56,834 nucleotides of DNA from NCBI GenBank assembly GCA_902826795.1, contig CADEGD010000008.1, positions 46,259 to 103,092 of the forward strand, in the 5' to 3' direction. Under the pieces are notes generated by a model, which was given only the letters and a program-made list of their open reading frames with translations, did no database searches and was not told where the DNA came from. Below, in pieces: positions 7,542-16,500 of this stretch; the first letter of the stretch is position 1; each line of letters opens with the position of its first letter. Origin of the DNA: an uncultured Acidobacteriota bacterium (GTDB lineage: Bacteria; Acidobacteriota; Blastocatellia; Pyrinomonadales; Pyrinomonadaceae). Both the position numbers and the translations under genes were made by a program.

Positions 7542-9452
7542 ATGCTTTTCAGGCTCGCTGACATAACCAAGTCTTACGCCGGTACCGAGATCCTTCGCGG
7601 CGTGTCATTTCAGGTGAACCCAGGCGAGAAGGTCGGCTTGGTCGGTCGCAATGGGGCGGGGAAGACGACGGTTTTCAAGCTGATAACGGGTCGTGAAGCT
7701 CCGGATTCGGGTGACGTTTTCAAGGCAAACAGCCTCAATTTAGGACTCCTGGATCAGCATGTAAATTTTGGCGAAGACGAAACTGTCCATACTGCGGCAC
7801 TGTCGGCATTCAAAGAGATTCACGATATCGAAGCAGAGATGCGTCGTCTAGAAAAGACGATGGAGACAGATCATTCTTTGGCAGTGCTTGATCGATATGC
7901 CGAGCTTCAAACTGCCTTCGAGCAGGCTGATGGTTTCACTTATGCGGCTCGAGCCGAATCGATCTTGCAGGGACTCGGTTTTTCGAGCGATCGATGGGGG
8001 CTTTCAACTTCCAAGCTTTCGGGCGGTCAAAAGAATCGGCTCGGCATGGCAAGACTACTGCTGTCAAAAGCGGACGTTCTACTCCTTGATGAGCCTACAA
8101 ACCATCTGGACGTCGGCGCCGTTGAGTGGTTGGAAAACTTTCTGTCCGAGTATGATGGGTCTTACGTCATCATTAGTCATGACCGGTATTTTTTAGATCG
8201 AACGACTAATCGCATCGTTGAGATCGAGAATGGTAAGGCAATTACCTATTCCGGCAATTACTCGGCTTTTCTGGAAGAGCGTGAACTGCGTCGCGAACAG
8301 CAGCAGCGTGAATACGACAACCAGCAGGCCTTCATTAATAAAACAAAGGACTTTATCAGGCGAAACCTTGAAGGACAGAAGACCAAGCAGGCTAAGTCGC
8401 GCCGAAATATGCTTCAGCGAATTGAGCGGCTCGATGCGGTTGTAGCCGAGAAGCACGGCGGTAGTTTTGGTCTGAAGAAAGTAGATCGTGCCGGGAACAA
8501 CGTCTTGACGCTTGAGGAACTGGCGATAGGTTTTCGTGACAAGCAACTTGCGGAAGGTGTAGACCTTTCGCTTCACCGAGGCGATGCGTTGGGTATCATC
8601 GGCGGGAACGGGACCGGTAAGACGACGCTCCTTCGTACTATACTTGGCGAGATTCCCTCACTGGGCGGCGATATCCGCTGGGGCACCAAAACTAATTTTG
8701 GTTACTACGCTCAGAATCTTGAAGAACTTGAGCCGCGTAATGACGTGATAAATGAGCTGCGGCGGGTTGCGCCGATGGTGGATAACGGGGAACTCAGGTC
8801 GTTCCTGGCCCGGTTTCTATTCTTTGGCGAAGACGTGTTCAAGCTCGTCGGTGATCTATCAGGCGGCGAGAAGGGCCGGCTCGCCCTCGCGAAGCTTATC
8901 TACTCTAGGAAGAATGTCCTGATCCTCGATGAGCCGACAAATCACCTCGATATCCCGGCCCGCGAAGCGCTCGAAGATGCGTTGGCTGAGTATGATGGAA
9001 CTATTATAACGGTTAGCCACGATCGCTTTTTTCTTGATAAGGTCGCGACTCATATACTGGCTTTTGAGCCTGAAAACGTCGCTGTGTTTGAAGGGAACTA
9101 TACCGAGTATCACGACTGGAAAGTGGCGAACCATAAAACCGCCTTTTCCAATTCAGCTAAGACGATTCCTTCTGTCATCGAAACAACTGATCTTTCGCCG
9201 ACGCCAGCGACTACGCTTTCAAAAAATCAGCGAGACCGTTTCGAAGCTCGAGCATCGGAGATTGAACGCATAATTCCAGAGCTAGAGTCGAGGGTTGAAT
9301 CTCTTAGTCAAGAGCTGGCGTCTTCAGGGGTCGCTACCGATTTTGATCGTTCGACGAAACTGACTGCGGAGATTACCTCTACCCAAGCGGACGTTGACGA
9401 GCTCTACTCGGAGTGGGATGAGATCGCAAAAAAGATTCATCTGCCTGCGTAG
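7542..9452 (+). CDS. ABC-F family ATP-binding protein
   Basis: A soluble protein with two ABC ATPase domains and no membrane segment (636 residues), so ABC-F rather than a transporter. First domain: Walker A GRNGAGKTT (about 35-43), signature LSGGQKNRLGMARLLL, Walker B LLLDEPTNHLD. A basic interdomain linker follows (about 240-310, typical of the P-site tRNA interaction motif). Second domain: GGNGTGKTT, LSGGEKGRLALAKL, LILDEPTNHLD. The C-terminal 90 residues are a predicted coiled coil (ARASEIERIIPELESRVESL). Family members act on the ribosome in translation rescue or antibiotic protection; which of these applies cannot be read from sequence. Confidence 0.93.
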   Translation: MLFRLADITKSYAGTEILRGVSFQVNPGEKVGLVGRNGAGKTTVFKLITGREAPDSGDVFKANSLNLGLLDQHVNFGEDETVHTAALSAFKEIHDIEAEMRRLEKTMETDHSLAVLDRYAELQTAFEQADGFTYAARAESILQGLGFSSDRWGLSTSKLSGGQKNRLGMARLLLSKADVLLLDEPTNHLDVGAVEWLENFLSEYDGSYVIISHDRYFLDRTTNRIVEIENGKAITYSGNYSAFLEERELRREQQQREYDNQQAFINKTKDFIRRNLEGQKTKQAKSRRNMLQRIERLDAVVAEKHGGSFGLKKVDRAGNNVLTLEELAIGFRDKQLAEGVDLSLHRGDALGIIGGNGTGKTTLLRTILGEIPSLGGDIRWGTKTNFGYYAQNLEELEPRNDVINELRRVAPMVDNGELRSFLARFLFFGEDVFKLVGDLSGGEKGRLALAKLIYSRKNVLILDEPTNHLDIPAREALEDALAEYDGTIITVSHDRFFLDKVATHILAFEPENVAVFEGNYTEYHDWKVANHKTAFSNSAKTIPSVIETTDLSPTPATTLSKNQRDRFEARASEIERIIPELESRVESLSQELASSGVATDFDRSTKLTAEITSTQADVDELYSEWDEIAKKIHLPA

Positions 9453-9464
9453 TTACCAACGCGC

Positions 9465-10946
<1,482 letters not shown>

Positions 10947-10949
10947 TTA

Positions 10950-10979
10950 CAAAAAAGCCCGCAACCGCTGGTGCAGGCT
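10950..10979 (-). terminator. terminator between the rodZ-like gene and guaB
   Basis: On the minus strand AGCCTGC pairs with GCGGGCT (one T-G pair) and is followed by TTTTTTGT. It lies between the RodZ-like stop and the guaB start, so guaB needs its own promoter in the same short gap. Confidence 0.7.
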
Positions 10980-11048
10980 ATTGATCTTGTTAACTGTTGT
11001 GTTCCGTTCTTTCCAATTTTCTATTCTACGGAACCTTATCGCGTTCTC

Positions 11049-12044
11049 CTAATTAGGCGATGGCCGCGCAGTCGCGTTGCGATTACCACCCACGATGATC
11101 GGCGTAGGAGTCGCGCGAGGCGCGTTTACCGCTGCAGGCGAAGTCCTCGGGGATGCAGACGGCGATGCGGTCCTGGGAGGCTGACTGTTCGCCGGGGCGG
11201 TTGCAGGTGAGGATGAAACCGCTACGTTCGCTGGGGCCGAAGACGGCGAGTCGAAACTGATCGCTCCCGCTGTCCAGATTTGACCGAGATTTGACGAGTT
11301 TATTTCGATCTCTATCGGAACTCTTTTCGGATTTGCAGGCTGAGACGGCAGTGTGATCTGTTTGCCATTAATGAGCAGTTGGGCCGATGTCGCCAGCGAT
11401 TTCGAGTAGCTGAGCCGTAAGTTCTCTCGCGGTTCGAACACCTGCGGAGCCGCGGGGGTGACAGTATTAATAGTGTTCTTTCCGTCGCTTGTCGCACTCA
11501 GGCTAATCGGCTCCGTTAAACTGCGAAATTCAACTTTGAGCGACTGCATTGTGGGGGCGTTGCCGGTCGCCGGAGACACTGTAGGCGACGTTTCCGGAAT
11601 CGCCGCATTGCCGTTCGCAGTATTCGTCGCTACGGGTTCTGACGGGCGAGTCTGCAGGTAGTTTACGAGAAACAAGATTCCGCCTGTCATCAGGGCCAGT
11701 ATTATTCCCGCAAAAAGTATCGTTGGAAGGGTTGATTGGCTCGCCCGATCATCAGTCAAAACCTCGGGACGATAAGCCTTTAACCCGTCGTCCGGAATGC
11801 CCTCAGTCTGGCCGAGCAGCCGTCCGTATTCCTGAAGTGCCTGCTGTTCGTCATAACCTATAAATCGTGCGTACGACTTCACAAACCCCTTGTTGAAGAT
11901 GCCGCCCGGAAGCGGCTTATAGTTATCGTTTTCAATGCACTCGATGTACATCGGAGCGATGCGAGTCTGTTCAGCAACTTCGCTGACCGACACGCCGCGG
12001 GCCTCGCGGGCCTCTCGTAGCTTTTCTCCAAGGGTTTCAGCCAT
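11049..12044 (-). CDS. RodZ-like helix-turn-helix membrane protein
   Basis: A 331-residue cytoskeleton/cell-shape type protein. It has an N-terminal HTH_25 domain (LREAREARGVSVSEVAEQTR, with the family motif YIECIENDNYKPLPGGIFNK, residues about 8-70), one membrane helix (ILFAGIILALMTGGILFLVN, about 108-128), an extracytoplasmic DUF4115-like beta domain (about 165-260) and a Pro/Ala/Ser/Thr-rich C-terminal tail. RodZ links MreB filaments to the wall elongation machinery. No mre gene is nearby, so the role is inferred from architecture only. Confidence 0.85.
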   Translation of the reverse strand: MAETLGEKLREAREARGVSVSEVAEQTRIAPMYIECIENDNYKPLPGGIFNKGFVKSYARFIGYDEQQALQEYGRLLGQTEGIPDDGLKAYRPEVLTDDRASQSTLPTILFAGIILALMTGGILFLVNYLQTRPSEPVATNTANGNAAIPETSPTVSPATGNAPTMQSLKVEFRSLTEPISLSATSDGKNTINTVTPAAPQVFEPRENLRLSYSKSLATSAQLLINGKQITLPSQPANPKRVPIEIEINSSNLGQIWTAGAISFDSPSSAPANVAVSSSPATAPANSQPPRTASPSASPRTSPAAVNAPRATPTPIIVGGNRNATARPSPN

Positions 12045-12256
12045 TAAAACAATAGAACAAGGCCGCTCGTTCAGCTAGCGACCAAGTATTCTTAAACGAC
12101 CAATATATCGCCCTAAATTGTGCAATGTCAATTGCTTGCCATTTTCGCGGGCGGTCGCGGATGCCTTGATAATAGTTAATGTCACGTGGTAGTTTAAGAT
12201 ACGTTCTCAACGTTGTCGGTTAGTCAAATCAACTTTCTAAAAGAGAGGTTTTCGCA

Positions 12257-12655
12257 ATGAGTTTAGAGGCGCTCGGAATGATCGAGACGAAGGGTTTTGT
12301 CGGCGGTGTCGAAGCTGCTGACGCGATGGTCAAGGCTGCAAATGTCCAGCTCGTCGGTAAGGAATATATCGGAGCAGGCTATATGACCATTTTTGTCCGC
12401 GGCGACGTAGGAGCTGTTAAGGCGGCAACCGACGCCGGGGCTGCTGCTGCTAGGCGCGTTGGAGAGCTTATTAGCGTTCACGTCATTCCACGGCCTCACA
12501 ATGAGGTCGAAAGAATCCTCCCGAAGGGCGGCAAGGTTGGACATAGTCCCGACGAAAAGGCTCTTCAGAGCGGCGGCCGCGGCCAGCTTGGTGCGGGTGA
12601 AGCCGGAAGCGAAACCGCTGGCGATCTAACCGGCAACAAGCAGAAAACTCGCTAG
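12257..12655 (+). CDS. bacterial microcompartment hexamer shell protein (BMC-H), first copy
   Basis: A single-domain BMC shell protein. The core (about 3-90) reads [20 protein letters not shown] and [20 protein letters not shown], ending in [12 protein letters not shown]. This is the canonical BMC-H fold of hexamers that tile shell facets. A hydrophilic Gly/Ala/Lys-rich extension of about 40 residues follows, longer than in most BMC-H proteins. The ribosome site AGAGAGG is well spaced. The gene opens the BMC locus, divergent from the RodZ-like gene, with a 212-bp gap available for a promoter. Confidence 0.95.
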   Translation: MSLEALGMIETKGFVGGVEAADAMVKAANVQLVGKEYIGAGYMTIFVRGDVGAVKAATDAGAAAARRVGELISVHVIPRPHNEVERILPKGGKVGHSPDEKALQSGGRGQLGAGEAGSETAGDLTGNKQKTR

Positions 12656-12667
12656 ATGAATCTGGGG

Positions 12668-12702
12668 CGGCGATGAGTGCGGGATTTCCGTATTCATCGC
12701 CG
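12668..12702 (+). other. intergenic hairpin between shell gene and aldehyde dehydrogenase
   Basis: A 9-bp perfect stem (CGGCGATGA / TCATCGCCG) with a 17-nt loop fills most of the 63-bp gap. No T-run follows, so it is more likely an RNA-stability or processing element that uncouples shell and enzyme expression than a terminator. Confidence 0.5.
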
Positions 12703-12718
12703 TCAGTACGTTTGAATA

Positions 12719-14443
12719 ATGGGAGACAAAGATCTTGTAGCTCAGCAAGAGGCTCGCGATGCTGTCGAGTCTGCTCATCGTGCCCAATTGACGCTCGCTA
12801 CATTTGATCAGCAAAAGATCGATGCCATTTGCGAAGCGATGGCCGGTGCCGCTCTGGCTGAGTCCGGACGTCTTGGTCAACTCGCTCACGAGGAAACGGG
12901 CTTCGGCAAACCCGAAGACAAGCGGGAAAAGAATCGTTTCGCGGCTGAGGACATCTGGAATCACTTCCGCAGCTTAAAGACAGTCGGCGTGATCCGTGAA
13001 ACTGACAGCGTCGTCGAGATAGCGTCGCCGCGAGGCGTTGTAGCGGCAATCATTCCCTCTACTAATCCGACCTCGACCGCGATTTTCAAGATCATTATCG
13101 CGATCAAGTCGCGAAACTCGATCGTACTATCGCCGCATCCTTCCGCAGCGAAGTGTATCACCGAAACGTCGCGCATCATGCGGGATGCCGCTATAATCAG
13201 AGGCCTTCCGGGCGACGCGATTCATTGTCTGCAGACATCGAGCATCGAGGGAACCGAAACCCTGATGAAGCACCGGAATACGGCGGTGATCCTAGCCACT
13301 GGGGGCATTGGGCTTGTGCGTGCTGCATATTCTTCGGGCAAACCCGCGTTCGGGGTCGGTCCGGGAAACGTTCCTTCTTACATCGAATCTTCGGCCAATA
13401 TTCAGAAGGCGGTGGCGGATATACTTACCGGGACCTGCTTCGATAACGGCACGATCTGCGCCTCGGAGCAGGCGGTCGTCGTCGATTCGAATGTGGCGGC
13501 AGCCGTGCGAGAACAGTTCAAGCATCAGGGAGGCTATTTCTTAAATCCTGGCGAAGCGGATGCGGTTGCCAAGGTGCTGCTTACTCCACAGCGTACGTTG
13601 AATGCTGCCATTGTTGGCAGATCGGCCCAGCATATAGCGACTCTTGCGGGCCTCTCGATTCCTGAAGGCACTCGATGCCTGCTTGCTGACTGCGGCGGGG
13701 TCGGGCGTGATTATCCGTGGTCGATCGAGAAACTGTCGCCGACTCTGGCGTTTTTTGTGGTAGACGGCGTCGAAAAGGCGGCGGCTCGATGTGATGAGAT
13801 TCTGCATTTCGGTGGGATGGGCCACACGGCGGGCATGCATACTCAGGATCGCCAAAAAGCAATCGAGTATGGAAAGGCGATGCCGGCATCGCGGGTTGTG
13901 ATCAATTCGCCGACGACGCACGGAGCGATCGGCCTTTCTACCGACTTGGCGCCTTCGATGACTCTCGGCTGCGGATCGTGGGGCGGCAACGTTACTTCGG
14001 ATAATGTATCGCCGATCCATTTGATGGATATCAAGCGTGTGGCATTTGAGACAAAGCCGGTCAATCGCGGGACTGCTGCCACGGTTGTTAATCCCGTCAG
14101 TTCTCAACCGGCTCGGCAGTCGATCAGCCGTGACAAGGTCGCGGCCCTGGTGGACAAATTTCTCTCGACGAAGGTTGTCGCGGATGATAAGCCGCCGGAA
14201 AAAGCTCAGGTAATCGAGGCTCCATCGGTTCCCGAATCGCCGGTCAAGACGATCATTCACGAACTGCGGCCGCAGTCTTTGAAGGAGAACGGCTTCAGCG
14301 CGGAGCCGGTCGATTTTGTGAGCGAGACCGATGTTCGCGAGGCCGTAGCTAAAGGGAAGAAGATCTACATCACGGCCAAAACTATTTTGACGCCGTCGGC
14401 GCGTGATCTTGGCGGGGAGAAGGATATTTTTGCAAAGGTTTAG
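12719..14443 (+). CDS. CoA-acylating aldehyde dehydrogenase, microcompartment type
   Basis: Converts an aldehyde plus CoA and NAD to an acyl-CoA. The catalytic domain (residues about 1-450) resembles acetylating aldehyde dehydrogenases of the AdhE/PduP/EutE group; the active-site cysteine is C247 in [11 protein letters not shown], and the cofactor-binding part includes [12 protein letters not shown]. At 574 residues it is about 100 longer than PduP. The extension holds an amphipathic helix (about 468-486, [17 protein letters not shown]), which looks like an encapsulation peptide, then a Pro-rich linker and a final segment (530-574, [16 protein letters not shown] then [11 protein letters not shown]). 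It lies between two BMC-H genes, so it is probably the signature lumen enzyme. Confidence 0.93.
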   Translation: MGDKDLVAQQEARDAVESAHRAQLTLATFDQQKIDAICEAMAGAALAESGRLGQLAHEETGFGKPEDKREKNRFAAEDIWNHFRSLKTVGVIRETDSVVEIASPRGVVAAIIPSTNPTSTAIFKIIIAIKSRNSIVLSPHPSAAKCITETSRIMRDAAIIRGLPGDAIHCLQTSSIEGTETLMKHRNTAVILATGGIGLVRAAYSSGKPAFGVGPGNVPSYIESSANIQKAVADILTGTCFDNGTICASEQAVVVDSNVAAAVREQFKHQGGYFLNPGEADAVAKVLLTPQRTLNAAIVGRSAQHIATLAGLSIPEGTRCLLADCGGVGRDYPWSIEKLSPTLAFFVVDGVEKAAARCDEILHFGGMGHTAGMHTQDRQKAIEYGKAMPASRVVINSPTTHGAIGLSTDLAPSMTLGCGSWGGNVTSDNVSPIHLMDIKRVAFETKPVNRGTAATVVNPVSSQPARQSISRDKVAALVDKFLSTKVVADDKPPEKAQVIEAPSVPESPVKTIIHELRPQSLKENGFSAEPVDFVSETDVREAVAKGKKIYITAKTILTPSARDLGGEKDIFAKV

Positions 14444-15071
14444 CTGCATTCTTCTAATTATCGCAGCGGCTGTGAGCGTTCGGGCTCAGGCGGCCGGCGG
14501 TGAGTCCAAGCCAGATAATTCAGCTGCCATCAGCTACGGATTCGTGATAGATAACTCCGGCTCGTTTCGAAAGCTGCTCGAAGATGTCATAGCCTTTACG
14601 GGCAAGGTGCTCGACGAGCAAAAGCCAGGTGATGAAGCTTTTTTCGTGCGGTTCATCGACGGGGAAAAGATCAAGCTCGATCAGGAGATGACGTCTAACC
14701 CGAGCGAAATTCGAGATTCGCTCGATAACATGTATGTCGAAGCAGGGCAGACCGCGGTGCTTGATGCGGTACGGTCGGCGGGCGAATATCTTGCCGAGAA
14801 TAGCAAGCCTGAGAATGCAGCTCGCCGCTCAATCCTGATCGTTACAGACGGGGATGATCGATCCAGTTCAACCAAGCCCGAAGCGGCGATCAAGATCCTG
14901 AAAGATGCGGGCATAAGGCTCGTGGCGGTCGCCGTTTCCGACGAAAAGGTTCAGACGAAGCTGCTCGAACGCCTCGTTCGCGAGACGGGCGGCAAGCTGT
15001 TCGTACTCAAGCACAAGGGCGAGCTTCGTACGATCGGCACCGAGGTTGCGGCGGCGCTGCGTAATCCGTAA
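14430..15071 (+). CDS. secreted VWA-domain protein in the BMC locus
   Basis: A von Willebrand factor A domain protein of 213 residues. I chose the TTG at 14430 because GGAGAAGGA lies just upstream and the protein then starts directly with a signal sequence ([18 protein letters not shown]); the ATG at 14403 is an alternative. The MIDAS metal site DNSGS, the threonine position in GQTAVLDAV and the aspartate in VTDGDDRSS are all present. It overlaps the aldehyde dehydrogenase gene by 14 bases, so it is translationally coupled. It is a shorter paralogue of the VWA protein at 21495. An exported protein in a microcompartment operon is unexpected. Confidence 0.8.
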   Translation: MQRFSCILLIIAAAVSVRAQAAGGESKPDNSAAISYGFVIDNSGSFRKLLEDVIAFTGKVLDEQKPGDEAFFVRFIDGEKIKLDQEMTSNPSEIRDSLDNMYVEAGQTAVLDAVRSAGEYLAENSKPENAARRSILIVTDGDDRSSSTKPEAAIKILKDAGIRLVAVAVSDEKVQTKLLERLVRETGGKLFVLKHKGELRTIGTEVAAALRNP

Positions 15072-15082
15072 AGTTATCTAGG

Positions 15083-15457
15083 ATGCCGAAAACAGTAGCC
15101 GTCGAGATAGTTTGCGATATATGCGGGGCCGAGGTCCGCGATGGATCGGTGTTCTGCTATAACTGCGGCGGATCTGTTTCCAAAGACGGCGAGGTGGATG
15201 CGATCCCGCCGCCGGAAGAGCCGATCATTGCACATGCCGAAGAGCCCGATAGCGGCGTGGTAACTAAGGTCGATATAGATCCGGCGAAGCGTCGGGCCGA
15301 CCGTGCAGATCGCCGAAAAGTGAGGGCCGCAAATCGCCAGCCAGTCGAGATCGTTTGGGAGCCGCGACAAGGCGTTTCGTGGGGATTCATCGTAGCGACG
15401 TTGTTTCTTGCGATCGTCGCTCTAGTGATCGTGATCGCGGCGTTTTATCTGCGGTAG
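15083..15457 (+). CDS. zinc-ribbon membrane protein
   Basis: A 124-residue protein. The N-terminal zinc ribbon uses two CxxC knuckles (CDICGAEVRDGSVFCYNCGG, about residues 11-30). An acidic then basic linker follows (AKRRADRADRRKVRAANRQ), and the C-terminus is one membrane helix (WGFIVATLFLAIVALVIVIA, about 99-120). The ribbon should face the cytoplasm. It is 11 bases after the VWA gene and in the same operon. No function is known; it may be a membrane tether or a chaperone-like zinc protein. Confidence 0.8.
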   Translation: MPKTVAVEIVCDICGAEVRDGSVFCYNCGGSVSKDGEVDAIPPPEEPIIAHAEEPDSGVVTKVDIDPAKRRADRADRRKVRAANRQPVEIVWEPRQGVSWGFIVATLFLAIVALVIVIAAFYLR

Positions 15458-15461
15458 GCCT

Positions 15462-15563
15462 ATGGAGATCGCCATAGGCATTTTCTTTCTAGCGATATTT
15501 GCCGGGATCTTTTTGCTCGGCGTCGCGATACTTATATTCTTCCTGCTCAAGCGGCGGAAGTGA
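15462..15563 (+). CDS. 33-residue single-pass membrane peptide
   Basis: A short reading frame that begins 5 bases after the zinc-ribbon stop. It encodes [20 protein letters not shown] followed by a further hydrophobic stretch and an LLKRRK end, which is one membrane helix with a positively charged cytoplasmic tail. The tight spacing inside the operon, the nearly pure transmembrane composition and the positive-inside end argue that it is real. No known family is recognised. Confidence 0.6.
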   Translation: MEIAIGIFFLAIFAGIFLLGVAILIFFLLKRRK

Positions 15564-15576
15564 CCTGAAACTCATT

Positions 15577-15894
15577 ATGCAAGCTCTTGGAATGGTCGAA
15601 TGCATGGGCCTCGTGGCGATGATCGAAGCAGCGGATGCGATGGTCAAGGCTGCCAACGTTCAGCTTGTGGGATATGAGAAGGTCGACGCCGGATTGGTAA
15701 CCGCGATCGTCCGCGGCGAGGTCGGAGCGGTTAAGGCCGCGGTCGATGCCGGGGCGGCAGCGGCCCGACGCATCGGCACCGTGACTGCGGTCCATGTAAT
15801 TCCTCGGCCTCACGAAGAAGTGGATAACGGCATTCCGGTGATCCATACCGGCGAAACCACCCGTAAAAAAATCTCTGGCTCCGTACCCGAATAG
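15577..15894 (+). CDS. bacterial microcompartment hexamer shell protein (BMC-H), second copy
   Basis: A 105-residue BMC-H shell protein. It begins [20 protein letters not shown] and continues [19 protein letters not shown], ending in [12 protein letters not shown] and a short hydrophilic tail. I chose the ATG at 15577 because the family starts there; longer in-frame starts would overlap the membrane peptide and add a non-BMC leader. No obvious ribosome site is seen, so translation may be coupled to the preceding frame, which ends 13 bases upstream. It differs enough from the first copy to occupy a distinct shell position. Confidence 0.94.
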   Translation: MQALGMVECMGLVAMIEAADAMVKAANVQLVGYEKVDAGLVTAIVRGEVGAVKAAVDAGAAAARRIGTVTAVHVIPRPHEEVDNGIPVIHTGETTRKKISGSVPE

Positions 15895-16010
15895 GCCTAA
15901 TTTTCCGCTGACCAATTTTAAAATTGAACTTTTAAAATGGCCCTTAAAAATAGTTGAAGGATGAGCGTATCCGCACGTAGCTCCAGTGGGGGGATCGATG
16001 AGCGGAGAAT

Positions 16011-16026
16011 TGTGGCACGTGCCACA
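16011..16026. repeat. perfect palindrome, copy 1
   Basis: TGTGGCACGTGCCACA, a perfect 16-bp palindrome. An identical copy lies 101 bp downstream. Candidate binding site of a dimeric regulator, or a dispersed genomic repeat. Confidence 0.7.
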
Positions 16027-16111
16027 TCGGTCAGTCTGGCGGGCGGAGTTGCGAGTCTGGAGCAGGAAATATCGGCTCGCGACTGCTGACTCGTGACTCC
16101 CGACTCGCTCT

Positions 16112-16127
16112 TGTGGCACGTGCCACA
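16112..16127. repeat. perfect palindrome, copy 2
   Basis: Second identical copy of TGTGGCACGTGCCACA. The shared sequence extends slightly on both sides (T before, T after the core). The 101-bp centre spacing is close to a whole number of helical turns. Confidence 0.7.
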
Positions 16128-16500
16128 TTGTGTGGAACGGCGTCGAACAGAATAGAAGGATTAGCCGGAGCGGGCGGACAGGGAAAAGTTGAGCCAAGCA
16201 AATTTCGTTTGGCGCAGTATTTTTCAGAGGGCAAAATCAGGGCAAATCACCACCGACCGCCGACCACTTACCCCACACGCCCGACTCCGACTCACAACGC
16301 CAAACCGCATCCACGCCGACAAATATCCGACACGCGCGTCTCTCCGACGTTCCGACACCGCCCGAAGCTTCACCTGCGGGTTCCCGAAACTCCTAGACGT
16401 GTCCAAACTCCAAAAAAAAAATTGTCGAAAACACCTAAAGGTTTGAGAGAATTTGACCTAAAGTTTTTGCAGATGTCGCACTTTGTAATGAGGCATCTTT

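Larger units (their letters stand above)
15895..16500. other. 606-bp gene-free gap with paired palindromes
   Basis: No convincing gene. The gap carries two identical 16-bp palindromes (listed separately), an AT-rich stretch just after the BMC stop, and a C/A-rich stretch at 16250-16400. Reading frames here have biased, protein-unlike composition. The promoter of the downstream kinase is presumably in the AT-rich last 100 bases. Confidence 0.6.

Noticed and set aside
13541..14449. 302-codon open frame on the minus strand opposite the aldehyde dehydrogenase
   Set aside because: Arg/Ser/His-rich, protein-unlike composition and fully antisense to a gene with clear motifs; it is a by-product of codon bias.
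16011..16127. Sigma-54 promoters in the TGGCAC-containing palindromes
   Set aside because: TGGCAC is present, but no TTGC element lies at the required spacing in either copy; the perfect symmetry fits an operator or repeat better.
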